This document shows positions 10,362-20,790 of a stretch of 64,000 bases of DNA, piece after piece (positions within the stretch are counted from its first letter, which is position 1; every line of letters begins with the position of its first letter). The notes under the pieces were generated by a model. It was not told the DNA's origin. It saw only the letters and a list, made by a program, of their open reading frames with translations, and did not search any database. The stretch spans positions 248,001-312,000 of the forward strand of contig CATKHW010000381.1 of assembly GCA_949752795.1 (NCBI GenBank), read 5' to 3'. The DNA comes from Hyperoodon ampullatus. Its lineage: Eukaryota; Chordata; Mammalia; Artiodactyla; Ziphiidae. A program made the translations under genes and the position numbers.

Positions 10362-12099
10362 CTTGGCAAAAAAGGGCGTATGCGTTTTCTCCTGAATATA
10401 TTCAGGAGAAAACGCATACGCCCTTTTTGGCCAAGCAAGTAAGCGGGCAACGCATATCTGCACTCAAAGAAGTATCACTTCCCACTGGTCAAAAGGGACA
10501 GCCACAAAATGTGTAAAATCCAGAAAGGCAAGACAGGCCCTGGAGAACAGGGAGCCTTGTTATGGTGTTGGGCGGGATGTAAATTGTCAACTGCCTCTCT
10601 GGAGGAATGCATTGTGTGGTCTAAAACATGTAAACAACAGAGCTACAGAGCCAAGGGCACTTCCAGTCTAGGGAATATACCTTTGGAAAACTGAAAATCA
10701 ATAAGACAGAGCCACCCCAAAATTTAGGGCTGCACTGCTTACAAGGACCTCAACTTGGATACACATTAAGTATCCCAGGAAATATAAAAATGGTTCAAAA
10801 AATTGTGGTACTTACGTACGATGGAATATCCCTCAGCCATGAAATCAATATCATAAGACCAGTAGCAGCAAAATGAGTGGATTCAGGTACGATGATTCTA
10901 AGTGAAATAAGTGACACAGAAAAAGAAACTTATCATAAGATATCACTTATGAAGAACCTATAAACTTGGCTACACTTGAACTGAGTTAGGAAAGAGAACA
11001 GTGTCTCACATTTACAAAACACTCTTATGCCTGCTTAAGGGGGAAGGAGAGGTGGGGTGATGCATAAAACCAGAGTTTGATATAAGCACAGGTACCGTTC
11101 CAAAAACCAACTATGGAATAGACAAGACCTACACCTTCCTCAGTGAAAGGGACTCAAAACCCCATATTTCTCGCAGAGGAATATATCTGACTAGTAAGAA
11201 TCTTAAAACCTATGTATTGATATGTCTCCATAAGGGAATCAAGTGTGCCTAGACTGGCATAAACATGGCAGCGAGAATCAGCTCAAACCCACTATAAAAA
11301 GGAATTTCAAAAACAAAACAAAAAAACTGGGAAATTCTTTACAATTCCTTCAGGGTCTCTGATGAAACCTGGAATGACCCTATCTACAATGACAGCCGGA
11401 TGTGGCATAAAGAGGGACAGTTGGGACTGAGACGATTGGTGAGATTGGGTGAGCAAATGCAGACCCTTTAAAGCACAAATGCCTGGCACCCATTCCATGG
11501 GTCCCAACTCTCCAGGTTGAAGGGAATATTACTACAGCTATAACATGTATGGGAAACCTAGAGAACGGACACACTGTGAATACGAAAGGTTTCTAAAACT
11601 CAACAAATAGTCCCTCTCCTGGTGCTCCGGTTTGACTTTCCATCTGTTTTACTATCAACCTCCGAACTTGGAGAGACAGCCCATTTAACCTCCTGGGTCG
11701 CACATGTTTCCAAATTGGCAGAGGATGAAAGGGAAGAGGGAGAACCAATGAGAGAGTAGCTGTTAGGCATTTGGACGGGCACATATCACTCTAACTTCCC
11801 GGCAGGAAGAAGAATTAACCAATGTCTCAGCCACCCACCGGGAACCAGCATAGGTCGTGAACCAAAATTTTGTACTTGCGGTCAGCGCACAAAAAACGAG
11901 TTGAAAAATGGAGCTCAGGGGCACAGCAATTCACAAACTGGCCGAGTAATAAAGGACAACTATCGTCCAAAAATCTGTTGAGGGAAGGCAACGAGGCGGA
12001 CTTGAAAATGGGGCAGAATAGCAGGAAACAGATTTCAAGAGGTACGTTGGAATCGCCTTTAAAGCACAGAAAGAGGAGCATATCTTCGACAATGATGCA
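10362..12099 (+). repeat. Satellite monomer 6 (composite)
   Basis: 1,738 bp. The first 310 bp resemble monomer 3. From about 10,681 (CTTTGGAAAACTG, then TTTACAAAACACTC) it shares private variants with monomer 13, which opens the 7-unit register duplication. Palindrome 10362-10435, one mismatch. L1 part 10450-11326. Confidence 0.95.
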
Positions 12100-13838
12100 C
12101 TTGGCCAAAAAGGGCGTATGCGCTTTCTCCTGAATATATTCAGGAGAAAACGCATACACCCGTTTTGGCCAAGCAAGCAAGCGGGCAATGCAAATCTGCA
12201 CTACAAAGAAGTATCACTTCCCACCGGTCAAAAGGGACATCCACAAAATGTGTAAAAACCAGAAAGGCAAGAGAGGCCCTGGAGAACAGGGAGCCTTGTT
12301 ATGCTGATGGGCGGGATGTAAATTGCCAACTGCCTCTCTGGAGGAGTACATTGTGTTCCCTAAAACAAGTAAATAACAGAGCTACAGAGCCAAGGGCACT
12401 TCCAGTCTAGGGAATATACCTTGGGAAAACTGAAAATCAATAAGACAGAGCCACCCCAAAATTTAGGGCTGCACTGCTTACAAGGACCTCAACTTGGGTA
12501 CACATTAAATATCCCAGGAAATATAAAAATGGTTCAAAAAATTGTGGTACTTACGTACGATGGAATATCCCTCAGCCATGAAATCAATGTCATAAGACCA
12601 GTGGCAGCAAAATGGGTGGATTCAGGTACGATGATTCTAAGTGAAATAAGTCACAGAGAAAAAGAAACTTATCATAAGATATCACTTATGAAGATCCTGT
12701 AAACATGGCTACACTTGAACTGAGTTAGGAAAGAGAACAGTGTCTCACATTTAGAAAACACTCTTATGCCTGCTTAAGGGGGAAGGAGAGGTGGGGTGAT
12801 GCATAAAACCAGAGTTTGATATAAGCACATGTACCATTCCAAAAACCAACTATGGAATAGACAAGACCTACACCTTCCTCAGTGAAAGGGACTCAAAACC
12901 CCATATTTCCCACAGAGGAATATATCTGACTAGTAAGAATCTTAAAACCTATGTATTGATATGTCCCCATAAGGGAATGAAGTGTGTCTAGACTGGCATA
13001 AACATGGCAGCGAGATTCAGCTCAAACCCACTATAAAAAGGAATTTCAAAAACAAAACAAAAAAACTGGGAAATTCTTTACAATTCCTTCAGGGTCTCTG
13101 ATGAAACCTGGAATGACCCTATCTACAACGAAAGCTGGATGTGTCATAAGGAGGGTCACTTGGGCCTGAGACGATTGGTGAGATTGGGTGAGCAAATGCA
13201 GACCCTTTAAAGCAATAATGCATGGCACCCATTCCATGGGTGCCAACTCTCCAGGTTGAAGGGAATATTACTACAGCTCTAACATGTATGGGAAACCTAG
13301 AGAACGGACACACTGTGAATACGAAAGGTTTCTAAAACTCAACGAATAGTCCCTCTGCTGGTGCTCTGGTTTGACTTTCCATCTGCTTTACTATCAACCT
13401 CCCAACTTGGAGAGACAGCCACTTTAACCTCCTGGTTCGCACAGGTTGCCAATTTGGCAGAGGATGAAAGGGAAGAGGGAGAACCAATGAGAGAGTAGCT
13501 CTTAGGCATTTGGACGGGCACATATCACTGTAATTTCCCGGCAGGAAGAAGAATTAACCAAAGTCTCAGCCACCCACCCGGAACTAGTATAGGTCCTGAA
13601 CCAAAATTTTGGACCTGCGGTCAGCTCACCAAAAACGAGTTGAATAATGGAGCTCAGGGGCACAGCAATTCACAAACTGGCCGAGTAATAAAGGACAACT
13701 ATCGTCCAAAAATCTGTTGAGGGAAGGCAACGAGGCGGACGTGAAAACGAGGCAGAATAGCAGGAAACAGATTTCAAGAGGTACGTTGGAATCACCTTTA
13801 AACCACAGGAAGAGGGGCACAACTTCGACAATGATGCA
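12100..13838 (+). repeat. Satellite monomer 7
   Basis: 1,739 bp. Palindrome 12100-12173 with three mismatches (positions 12, 16, 24), identical in pattern to monomer 14, 12,169 bp downstream. L1 part 12188-13065. Confidence 0.95.
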
Positions 13839-15577
13839 CTTGGCCAAAAAGGGAGTATGCGTTTTCTCCTGAATATATTTAGGAGAAAACGCATACGCCC
13901 TTTTTGGTAAAGCAAGCAAGAGGGCAATGCAAATCTGCACTACAAAGAAGTATCACTTCCCACCGGTCAAAAGGGACATCCACAAAATGTGTAACAACCA
14001 GAAAGGCAAGACAGGCCCTGGAGAACAGGGAGCCTTGTTATGCTGATGGGCGGGATGTAAATTGCCAACTGCTTCCCTGGAGGAGTGCATTGTGTTCCCT
14101 AAAACAAGTAAAGAACAGAGCTACAGAGCCAAGGGCACTTCCAGTCTAGGGAATATACCTTGGGAAAACTGAAAATCAATAAGACAGAGCCACCCCAAAA
14201 TTTAGGGCTGCACTGCTTACAAGGACCTCAACTTGGGTACACCTTAAATATCCCAGGAAATATAAAAATGGTTCAAAAAATTGTGGTACTTACGTACGAT
14301 GGAATATCCCTCAGCCATGAAATCAATGTCATAAGACCAGTAGCAGCAAAATGGGTGGATTCAGGTACGATGATTCTAAGTGAAATAAGTCACACAGAAA
14401 AAGAAACTTATCATAAGATATCACTTATGAAGATCCTGTAAACATGGCTACACTTGAACTGAGTTAGGAAAGAGAAGAGTGTCTCACATTTAGAAAACAC
14501 TCTTATGCCTGCTTAAGGGGGAAGGAGAGGTGGGGTGATGCATAAAACCAGAGTTTGATATAAGCACAGGTACCGTTCCAAAAACCAACTATGGAATAGA
14601 CAAGACCTACACCTTCCTCAGTGAAAGGGACTCAAAACCCCATATTTCCCGCAGAGGAATATATCTGACTAGTAAGAATCTTAAAACCTATGTATTGATA
14701 TGTCTCCGTAAGGGAATCAAGTGTGTCTAGACTGGCATAAACATGGCAGCGAGAATCAGCTCAAACCCACTATAAAAAGGAATTTCAAAGACAAAACAAA
14801 AAAACTGGGAAATTCTTTACAATTCCTTCAGGGTCTCTGATGAAACCTGGAATGACCCTATCTACAATGACAGCTGGATGTGGCATAAGGAGTTACACTT
14901 GGGACTGAGAAGATTGGTGAGATTGGGTGACCAAATGCAGACCCTTTGAAGCACAAGTGCCTGTCACCCATTCCATGGGTCCCAACTCTCCAGGTTGAAG
15001 GGAATATTACTACAGCTATAACATGTACGGGAAACCTAGAGAACGGACACACTGTGAATACGAAAGGTTTCTAAAACTCAACGAATAGTCCCTCTCCTGG
15101 TGCTCCGGTTTGACATTCCATCTGCTTTACTATCAACCGCCCAACTTGGAGAGACAGCCCCTTTAACCTCCTGGTTCGCACAGGTTGCCAATTTGGCAGA
15201 GGATGAAAGGGAAGAGGGAGAACCAATGAGAGAGTAGCTGTTAGGCATTTGGACGGACACATATCACTCTATCTTCCCCGCAGGAAGAAGAATTAACCAA
15301 AGTCTCAGCCACCCACCGGGAAACAGTATAGGTCCTGAACCGAAATATTGGACTTGCGGTCAGCTCACCAAAAACGAGTTGAAAAATGGAGCTCAGGGGC
15401 ACAGCAATTCACAAACTGGCCGAGTAATAAAGGGCAACTGTCGTCCAAAAATCTGTTGAGGGAAGGCAACGAGGCGGACTTGAAAGCGAGGCAGAATAGC
15501 CGGAAACAGATTTCAAGAAGTACGTTGGAATCGCCTTTAAGGCACAGGAAGAGGGGCACAACTTCGACAATGATGCA
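13839..15577 (+). repeat. Satellite monomer 8
   Basis: 1,739 bp. Palindrome 13839-13912 with four mismatches, including a TTTAGG change beside the axis and GGTAAAG at the right end, both shared with monomer 15. L1 part 13927-14804. Confidence 0.95.
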
Positions 15578-17314
15578 CTTGGCCAAAAATGGCGTATGAG
15601 TTTTCTCCTGAATATATTCAGGAGAAAACGCATACGCCCTTTTTGGCTAAGCAAGCAAGCGGGCAATGCAAATCTGCCCTACAAAGAAGTATCACTTCCC
15701 ACCGGTCAAAAGGGACATCCACAAATGTGTAAAAACCAGAAAGGCAAGACAGGCCCTGGAGAACAGGGAGCCTTGTTTTGCTGATGGGCGGGATGTAAAT
15801 TGCCAACTGCCTCTCGGGAAGAGTGCATTGTGTTCCCTAAAACAAGTAAAGAACAGAGCTACAGAGCCAAGGACATTTCCAGTCTAGGGAATATACCTTG
15901 GGAAAACTGAAAATCAATGAGACAGAGCCACCCAAAATTTACGGCTGCACTGCTTACAAGGACCTCAACTTGGATACACATTAAGTATCCCAGGAAATAT
16001 AAAAATGGTTCAAAAAATTGTGGTAATTACGTATGATGGAATATCCCTCAGCCGTGAAATCAATGTCATAAGACCAGTAGCAGCAAAATGGGTGGATTCA
16101 GGTACGATGATTCTAAGTGAAATAAGTCACACAGAAAAAGAAACTTATCATAAGATATCACTTATGAAGATCCTATAAACATGGCTACACTTGAACTGAG
16201 TTAGGAAAGACAACAGTGTCTCTTATTTAGAAAACACTCTTATGCCTGCTTAAGGGGGAAGGAGGGGTGGGGTGATGCATAAAACCAGAGTTTGATATAA
16301 GCACAGGTACCGTTCCAAACACCAACTATGGAATAGACAAGAACTACACCTTCCTCAGTGAAAGGGACTCAAAACCCCATATTTCCCGCAGAGGAATATA
16401 TCTGACTAGTAAGAATCTTAAAACCTATGTATTGATATGTCTCCGTAAGGGAATCAAGTGTGTCTAGACTGGCATAAACATGGCAGCGAGAATCAGCTCA
16501 AACCCACTATAAAAAGGTATTTCAAAAACAAAACAAAAAAACTAGGAAATTCTTTTCAATTACTTCAGGGTCTCTGATGAAACCTGGAATGACCCTATCT
16601 ACAACGACAGCTGGATGTGGCATAAGGCTGGACACTTGGGATTGAGAGGATTGGTGAGATTGGGTGAGCAAATGCAGACCCTTTAAAGCATTAATGCATG
16701 GCACCCATTCCATGGGTCCCAACTATCCAGGTTGAAGGGAATATTACTACAGTTATAAAATGTACGGGAAACCTAGAGAACGGACACACTGTGAATACGA
16801 AAAGTTTCTAAAACTCAACGAATAGTCCCTCTCCTGGAGCTCCGGTTTGACTTTCCATCTGCTTTACTATCAACCTCCCAACTTGGAGAGACAGCCCCTT
16901 TAACCTCCTGGTTTGCACAGGTTGCCAATTTGGCAGAGGATGAAAGGGAAGAGAGAGAACCAATGAGAGAGTAGCTGTTAGGCATTTGGACCGGCATATA
17001 TCACTGTAATTTCCCGGCAGGAAGAAGAATTAACCAAAGTCTCAGCCCCCCACCGGGAACCAGTATAGGTCCTGAACCAAAGTTTTGGACTTGCAGTCAG
17101 CTCACCAAACACGAGTTGAATAATGGAGCTCAGGGGCACAGCAATTCACAAACTGGCCGAGTAATAAAGGACAACTATCGTCCAAAAATATGTTGAGGGA
17201 AGGCAACGAGGCGGACTTGAATGCGAGGCAGAATAGCAGGAAACAGATTTCAAGAGGTACGTTGGAATCGCCTTTAAAGCACAGGAAGAGGGGCACAACT
17301 TCGACAATGATGCA
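15578..17314 (+). repeat. Satellite monomer 9
   Basis: 1,737 bp. Palindrome 15578-15651 with three mismatches (positions 4, 13, 22). L1 part 15666-16541. It does not match its 7-unit partner (monomer 16) between about 15.58 and 16.9 kb, but matches again from about 17.0 kb: a local replacement. Confidence 0.95.
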
Positions 17315-19051
17315 CTTGGCCAAAAGGGCGTATGCGTTTTCTCCTGTATATATTCAGGAGAAAACGCATACGCCCTTTTTGGCCAAGCAAGCAAGCGGGC
17401 AATGCAAATCTGCACTACAAGGAAGTATCACTTCCCACTGGTCAAAAGGGACATCCACAAAATGTGTAAAAACCAGAAAGGCAAGACAGGCCCTGGAGAA
17501 CAGGGAGCCTTGTTATGCTTATGGGCGGGATGTAAATTGCCGACTGCCTCTCTGGAGCAGTGCATTGTGTTCCCTAAAACAAGTAAAGAACAGAGCTACA
17601 GAGCCAAGGGCACTTCCAGTCTAGGGAATATACCTTGGGAAAACTGAAAATCAATAAGACAGAGCCACCCCAAAATTTAGGGCTGCACTGCTTACAAGGA
17701 CCTCAACTTGGGTACACATTAAATATCCCAGGAAATATAAAAATGGTTCAAAAAATTGTGGTACTTACGTACGATGGAATATCCCTCAGCCATGAAGTCA
17801 ATGTCATAAGACCAGTAGCAGCAAAATGGGTGGATTCAGGTACGATGATTCTAAGTGAAATAAGTCACACAGAAAAAGAAACTTATCATAAGATATCACT
17901 TATGAAGATCCTGTAAACATGGCTACACTTGAACTGAGTTAGGAAAGAGAACAGTGTCTCACATTTAGAAAACACTCTTATGCCTGCTTAAGGGGGAAGG
18001 AGAGGTGGGGTGATGCATAAAACCAGAGCTTGATATAAGCACAGGTACCGTTCCAAAAACCAACTATGGAATAGAAAAGACCTACACCTTCCTCAGTGAA
18101 AGGGACTCAAAACCCCATATTTCCCGGAGAGGAATATATCTGACTAGTAAGACTCTTAAAACCTATGTATTGATATGTCTCCGTAAGGGAATCAAGTGTG
18201 TCTAGACTGGCATAAACATGGCAGCGAGAATCAGCTCAAACCCACTATAAAAAGGAATTTCAAAAACAAAACAAAAAAACTGGGAAATTCTTTACAATTC
18301 CTTAGGGTCTCTGATGAAACATGGAATGACCCTATCTACAATGACAGCTGGATGTGGCATAAGGCTGGACACTTGTGACTGAGAGAATTGGTGAGATTGG
18401 GTGAGCAAATGCAGACCCTTTAAAGCAATAATGCATGGCACCCATTCCATGGGTCCCAACTCTCCAGGTTGAAGGGAATATTACTACAGTTATAACATGT
18501 ACGGGAAACCTAGAGAACGGACACACTGTGAATACGAAAGGTTTCTAAAACTCAACGAATAGTCCCTCTCCTGGTGCTCCGGTTTGACTTTCCATCTGCT
18601 TTACTATCAACCTCCCAACTTGGAGACACAGCCCCTTTAACCTCCTGGTTCGCACAGGTTGCCAATTTGGCAGAGGATGAAAGGGAAGAGGGAGAACCAA
18701 TGAGAGAGTAGCTGTTAGGCATTTGGACGGGCACATATCACTGTAATTTCCCGGCAGGAAGAAGAATTAACCAAAGTCTCAGCCACCCACCGGGAACCAG
18801 TATAGGTCCTGAACCAAAATTTTGGGCTTGTGGTCAGCTCACCGAAAACGAGTTGAAAAATGGAGCTCAGGGGCACAGCAATTCACAAACTGGCCGAGTA
18901 ATAAAGGACAACTATCATCCAAAAATCTGTTGAGGGAAGGCAACGAGGCGGACTTGAAAGCGAGGCAGAGTAGCAGGAAACAGATTTCAAGAGATACGTT
19001 GGAATCGCCTTTAAAGCACAGGAAGAGGGGCACAACTTCGACAATGATGCA
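17315..19051 (+). repeat. Satellite monomer 10
   Basis: 1,737 bp. Palindrome 17315-17387 with one A missing in the left arm and a T beside the axis (CTGTATATATTCAG). This marks the subfamily of monomers 10, 17, 19 and 21. L1 part 17402-18278. Confidence 0.95.
18900..18905 (+). promoter_or_regulatory. AATAAA hexamer in unique segment
   Basis: A canonical polyadenylation hexamer in the context GAGTAATAAAGGAC, about 150 bp before the palindrome in most core monomers. It is lost in the copies that read AATACAGG or AATACTGG (20.6, 38.0 and 39.8 kb) and AAAAAAGG (41.5 and 43.2 kb). It could end satellite transcripts or be chance. Confidence 0.2.
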
Positions 19052-19125
19052 CTTGGCCAAAAAGGGCGTATGCGTTTTCTCCTGAATATATTCAGGAGAA
19101 AACGCATACGCCCTTTTTGGCCAAG
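19052..19125. repeat. Perfect 74-bp palindrome, monomer 11
   Basis: Two 37-base arms, no spacer, all pairs match. Left arm starts CTTGGCCAAAAAGGGCG; the axis lies in GAATATATTC. Confidence 0.97.
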
Positions 19126-19139
19126 CAAGCAAGCGGGCA

Positions 19140-19654
19140 ATGCAAATCTGCACTACAAAGAAGTATCACTTCCCACCGGTCAAAAGGGACATCCACAAAA
19201 TGTGTAAAAACCAGAAAGGCAAGACAGGCCCTGGAGAATAGGCAGCCTTGTTATGCTGATGGGCGGGATGTAAATTGCCAACTGCCTATCTGGAGGAGTG
19301 CATTGTGTTTCCTAAAACAAGTAAACAACAGAGCTACAGAGCCAAGGGCACTTCCAGTCTAGGGAATATACCTTGGGAAAACTGAAAATCAATAAGACAG
19401 AGCCACCCCAAAATTTAGGGCTGCACTGCTTACAAGGACCTCAACTTGGGTACACCTTAAATATCCCAGGAAATATAAAAATGGTTCAAAAAACTGTGGT
19501 ACTTACGTATGATGGAATATCCCTCAGCCATGAAATCAATGTCATAAGACCAGTAGCAGCAAAATGGGTGGATTCAGGTACGATGATTCTAAGTGAAATA
19601 AGTCACACAGAAAAAGAAACTTATCATAAGATATCACTTATGAAGATCCTGTAA
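19140..19654 (+). mobile_element. L1 ORF2 C-terminal remnant, reference core copy
   Basis: Core equivalent of 1765-2278. The MQIC..KKYHFPPVKRDI part and the YDGISLSHEINVI part lie in different frames. This copy also has a stop in the first part (GAGAATAGG near 19235). The final block KETYHKISLMKIL corresponds to the last residues of L1 ORF2 before its stop. Equivalent segments sit at offset +88 to about +602 in every complete monomer. Confidence 0.85.
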
Positions 19655-20017
19655 ACATGGCTACACTTGACCTGAGTTAGGAAAGAGAACAGTGTCTCAC
19701 ATTTAGAAAACACTCTTATGCCTGCTTAAGGGGGAAGGAGAGGTGGGGTGATGCATAAAACCAGAGTTTGATATAAGCACAGGTACCGTTCCAAAAACCA
19801 ACTATGGAATAGACAAGACCTACACCTTCCTCAGTGAAAGGGACTCAAAACCCCATATTTCCCGCAGAGGAATATATCTGACTAGTAAGAATCTTAAAAC
19901 CTATGTATTGATATGTCTCCGTAAGGGAATCAAGTGTGTCTAGACTGGCATAAACATGGCAGCGAGAATCAGCTCAAACCCACTATAAAAAGGAATTTCA
20001 AAAACAAACCAAAAAAA
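19655..20017 (+). mobile_element. L1 3' UTR and A-rich tail, reference core copy
   Basis: Contains CACATTTAGAAAACACTC, GGGGGAAGGAGAGGTGGGG and, near the end, AATCAGCTCAAACCCACTAT, which lines up with the L1 end AAATCAACTATAC. The A-rich tail is at about 20000-20017. It marks the 3' end of the L1-derived part; the following 770 bp show nothing L1-like that I can recognise. Confidence 0.75.
19984..19992 (+). promoter_or_regulatory. TATA-like motif, once per monomer
   Basis: TATAAAAAG lies just before the A-rich tail, and nearly every copy repeats it (monomer 17 reads CATAAAAAG; monomer 27 reads TAAAAAAAG; monomer 2 reads TAGAAAAGG). It derives from the end of the L1 3' UTR, so its presence is explained by ancestry. 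Promoter activity is not shown. Confidence 0.25.
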
Positions 20018-20790
20018 CTGGGAAATTCTTTACAATTCCTTCAGGGTCTCTGATGAAACCTGGAATGACCCTATCTACAACGACAGCTGGATGTGGCATA
20101 AGGAAGGACACTTGGGACTGAGAGGATTGGTGAGATTGGGTGAGCAAATGCAGACCCTTTAAAGCACAAATGCCTGGCACCCATTCCATGGGTACCACCT
20201 CTCCAGGTTGAAGGGAATATTACTACAGCTATAACATGTACGGGAAACCTAGAGAACGGACACACTGTGAATACGAAAGGTTTCTAAAACTCAACGAATA
20301 GTCCCTCTCCTGGTGCTCCGGTTTGACTTTCCCTCTGCTTTACTATCAACCTCCCAACTTGGAGAGACAGCCCCTTTAACATCCTGGTTTACACAGGTTG
20401 CCAATTTTTCAGAGGATGAAAGGGAAGAGGGAGAACCAATGAGAGAGTTGCTATTAGGCATTTGGACGGGCACATATCACTGTAATTTCCCGGCAGGAAG
20501 AGGAATTAACCAAAGTCTCAGCCCCCCACCGGGAACCAGCATAGGTCCTGAACCAAAATTTCGGACTTGCAGTCAGCTCACCAAAAATTAGTTGAAAAAT
20601 GGAGCTCAGGGGCACAGCAATTCACAAACTGGCTGAGTAATACAGGAAAACTATCGTCCAAAAATCTGTTGAGGGAAGGCAATGAGGCGGACTTGAAAGC
20701 GAGGCAGAATAGCAGGAAACAGATTTCAAGAGGTACGTTGGAATCACCTTTAAAGCACAGGAAGAGTGGCACAACTTCGACAATGATGCA
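20018..20790. other. Unassigned unique segment of the monomer (reference copy)
   Basis: About 770 bp between the L1 A-rich tail and the next palindrome. I see no open frame starting with ATG of useful length, no tRNA-like promoter boxes and no SINE I can name. It holds a short hairpin (ACCCAT/ATGGGT, 20179-20193) and a conserved GAACCAATGAGAGAG stretch with a CCAAT motif. Its origin is unknown to me; it could be a second mobile-element fragment or host sequence captured when the satellite formed. Confidence 0.6.

Larger units (their letters stand above)
10681..19200 (+). repeat. Seven-unit register duplication, copy A
   Basis: Shares private variants with 22851-31370 at a constant offset of 12,168-12,170 bp (7 x 1,738.4). 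Examples are the TTTACAAAACAC and AAGTGTGCCTAGAC variants, the palindrome mismatch patterns of monomers 7/14 and 8/15, and the deleted arm of 10/17. The stretch at about 15.58-16.9 kb does not match. Confidence 0.85.
19052..20790 (+). repeat. Satellite monomer 11 (used here as reference copy)
   Basis: 1,739 bp. Opens with a perfect 74-bp palindrome (19052-19125). L1 part 19140-20017, unassigned segment 20018-20790. Back half matched by monomer 22 at an offset of 19,122 bp (11 units). Confidence 0.96.

Noticed and set aside
19052..19125. Palindrome as a rho-independent terminator or transposon terminal inverted repeat
   Set aside because: The setting is mammalian, the arms meet without internal element sequence, and no flanking target-site duplication is visible.
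18839..19153. Antisense open frame of about 104 codons across the palindrome, repeated in most monomers with a hydrophobic middle
   Set aside because: It starts at GTG, not ATG. It is the mirror of the sense strand through a palindrome, and it recurs because the monomer is homogenised. I see no evidence of coding constraint.
19373..19654. 93-codon frame present in almost all core monomers
   Set aside because: It starts at TTG and is the decayed tail of L1 ORF2. Conservation between copies reflects homogenisation. No catalytic domain is present.
20018..20110. Possible cetacean tRNA-derived SINE after the A-rich tail (GGGAAATTCTTTACAATTCC)
   Set aside because: It only loosely resembles the start of a CHR-type SINE (GGAATTCCCTGG). 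No A/B box or further alignment could be followed.
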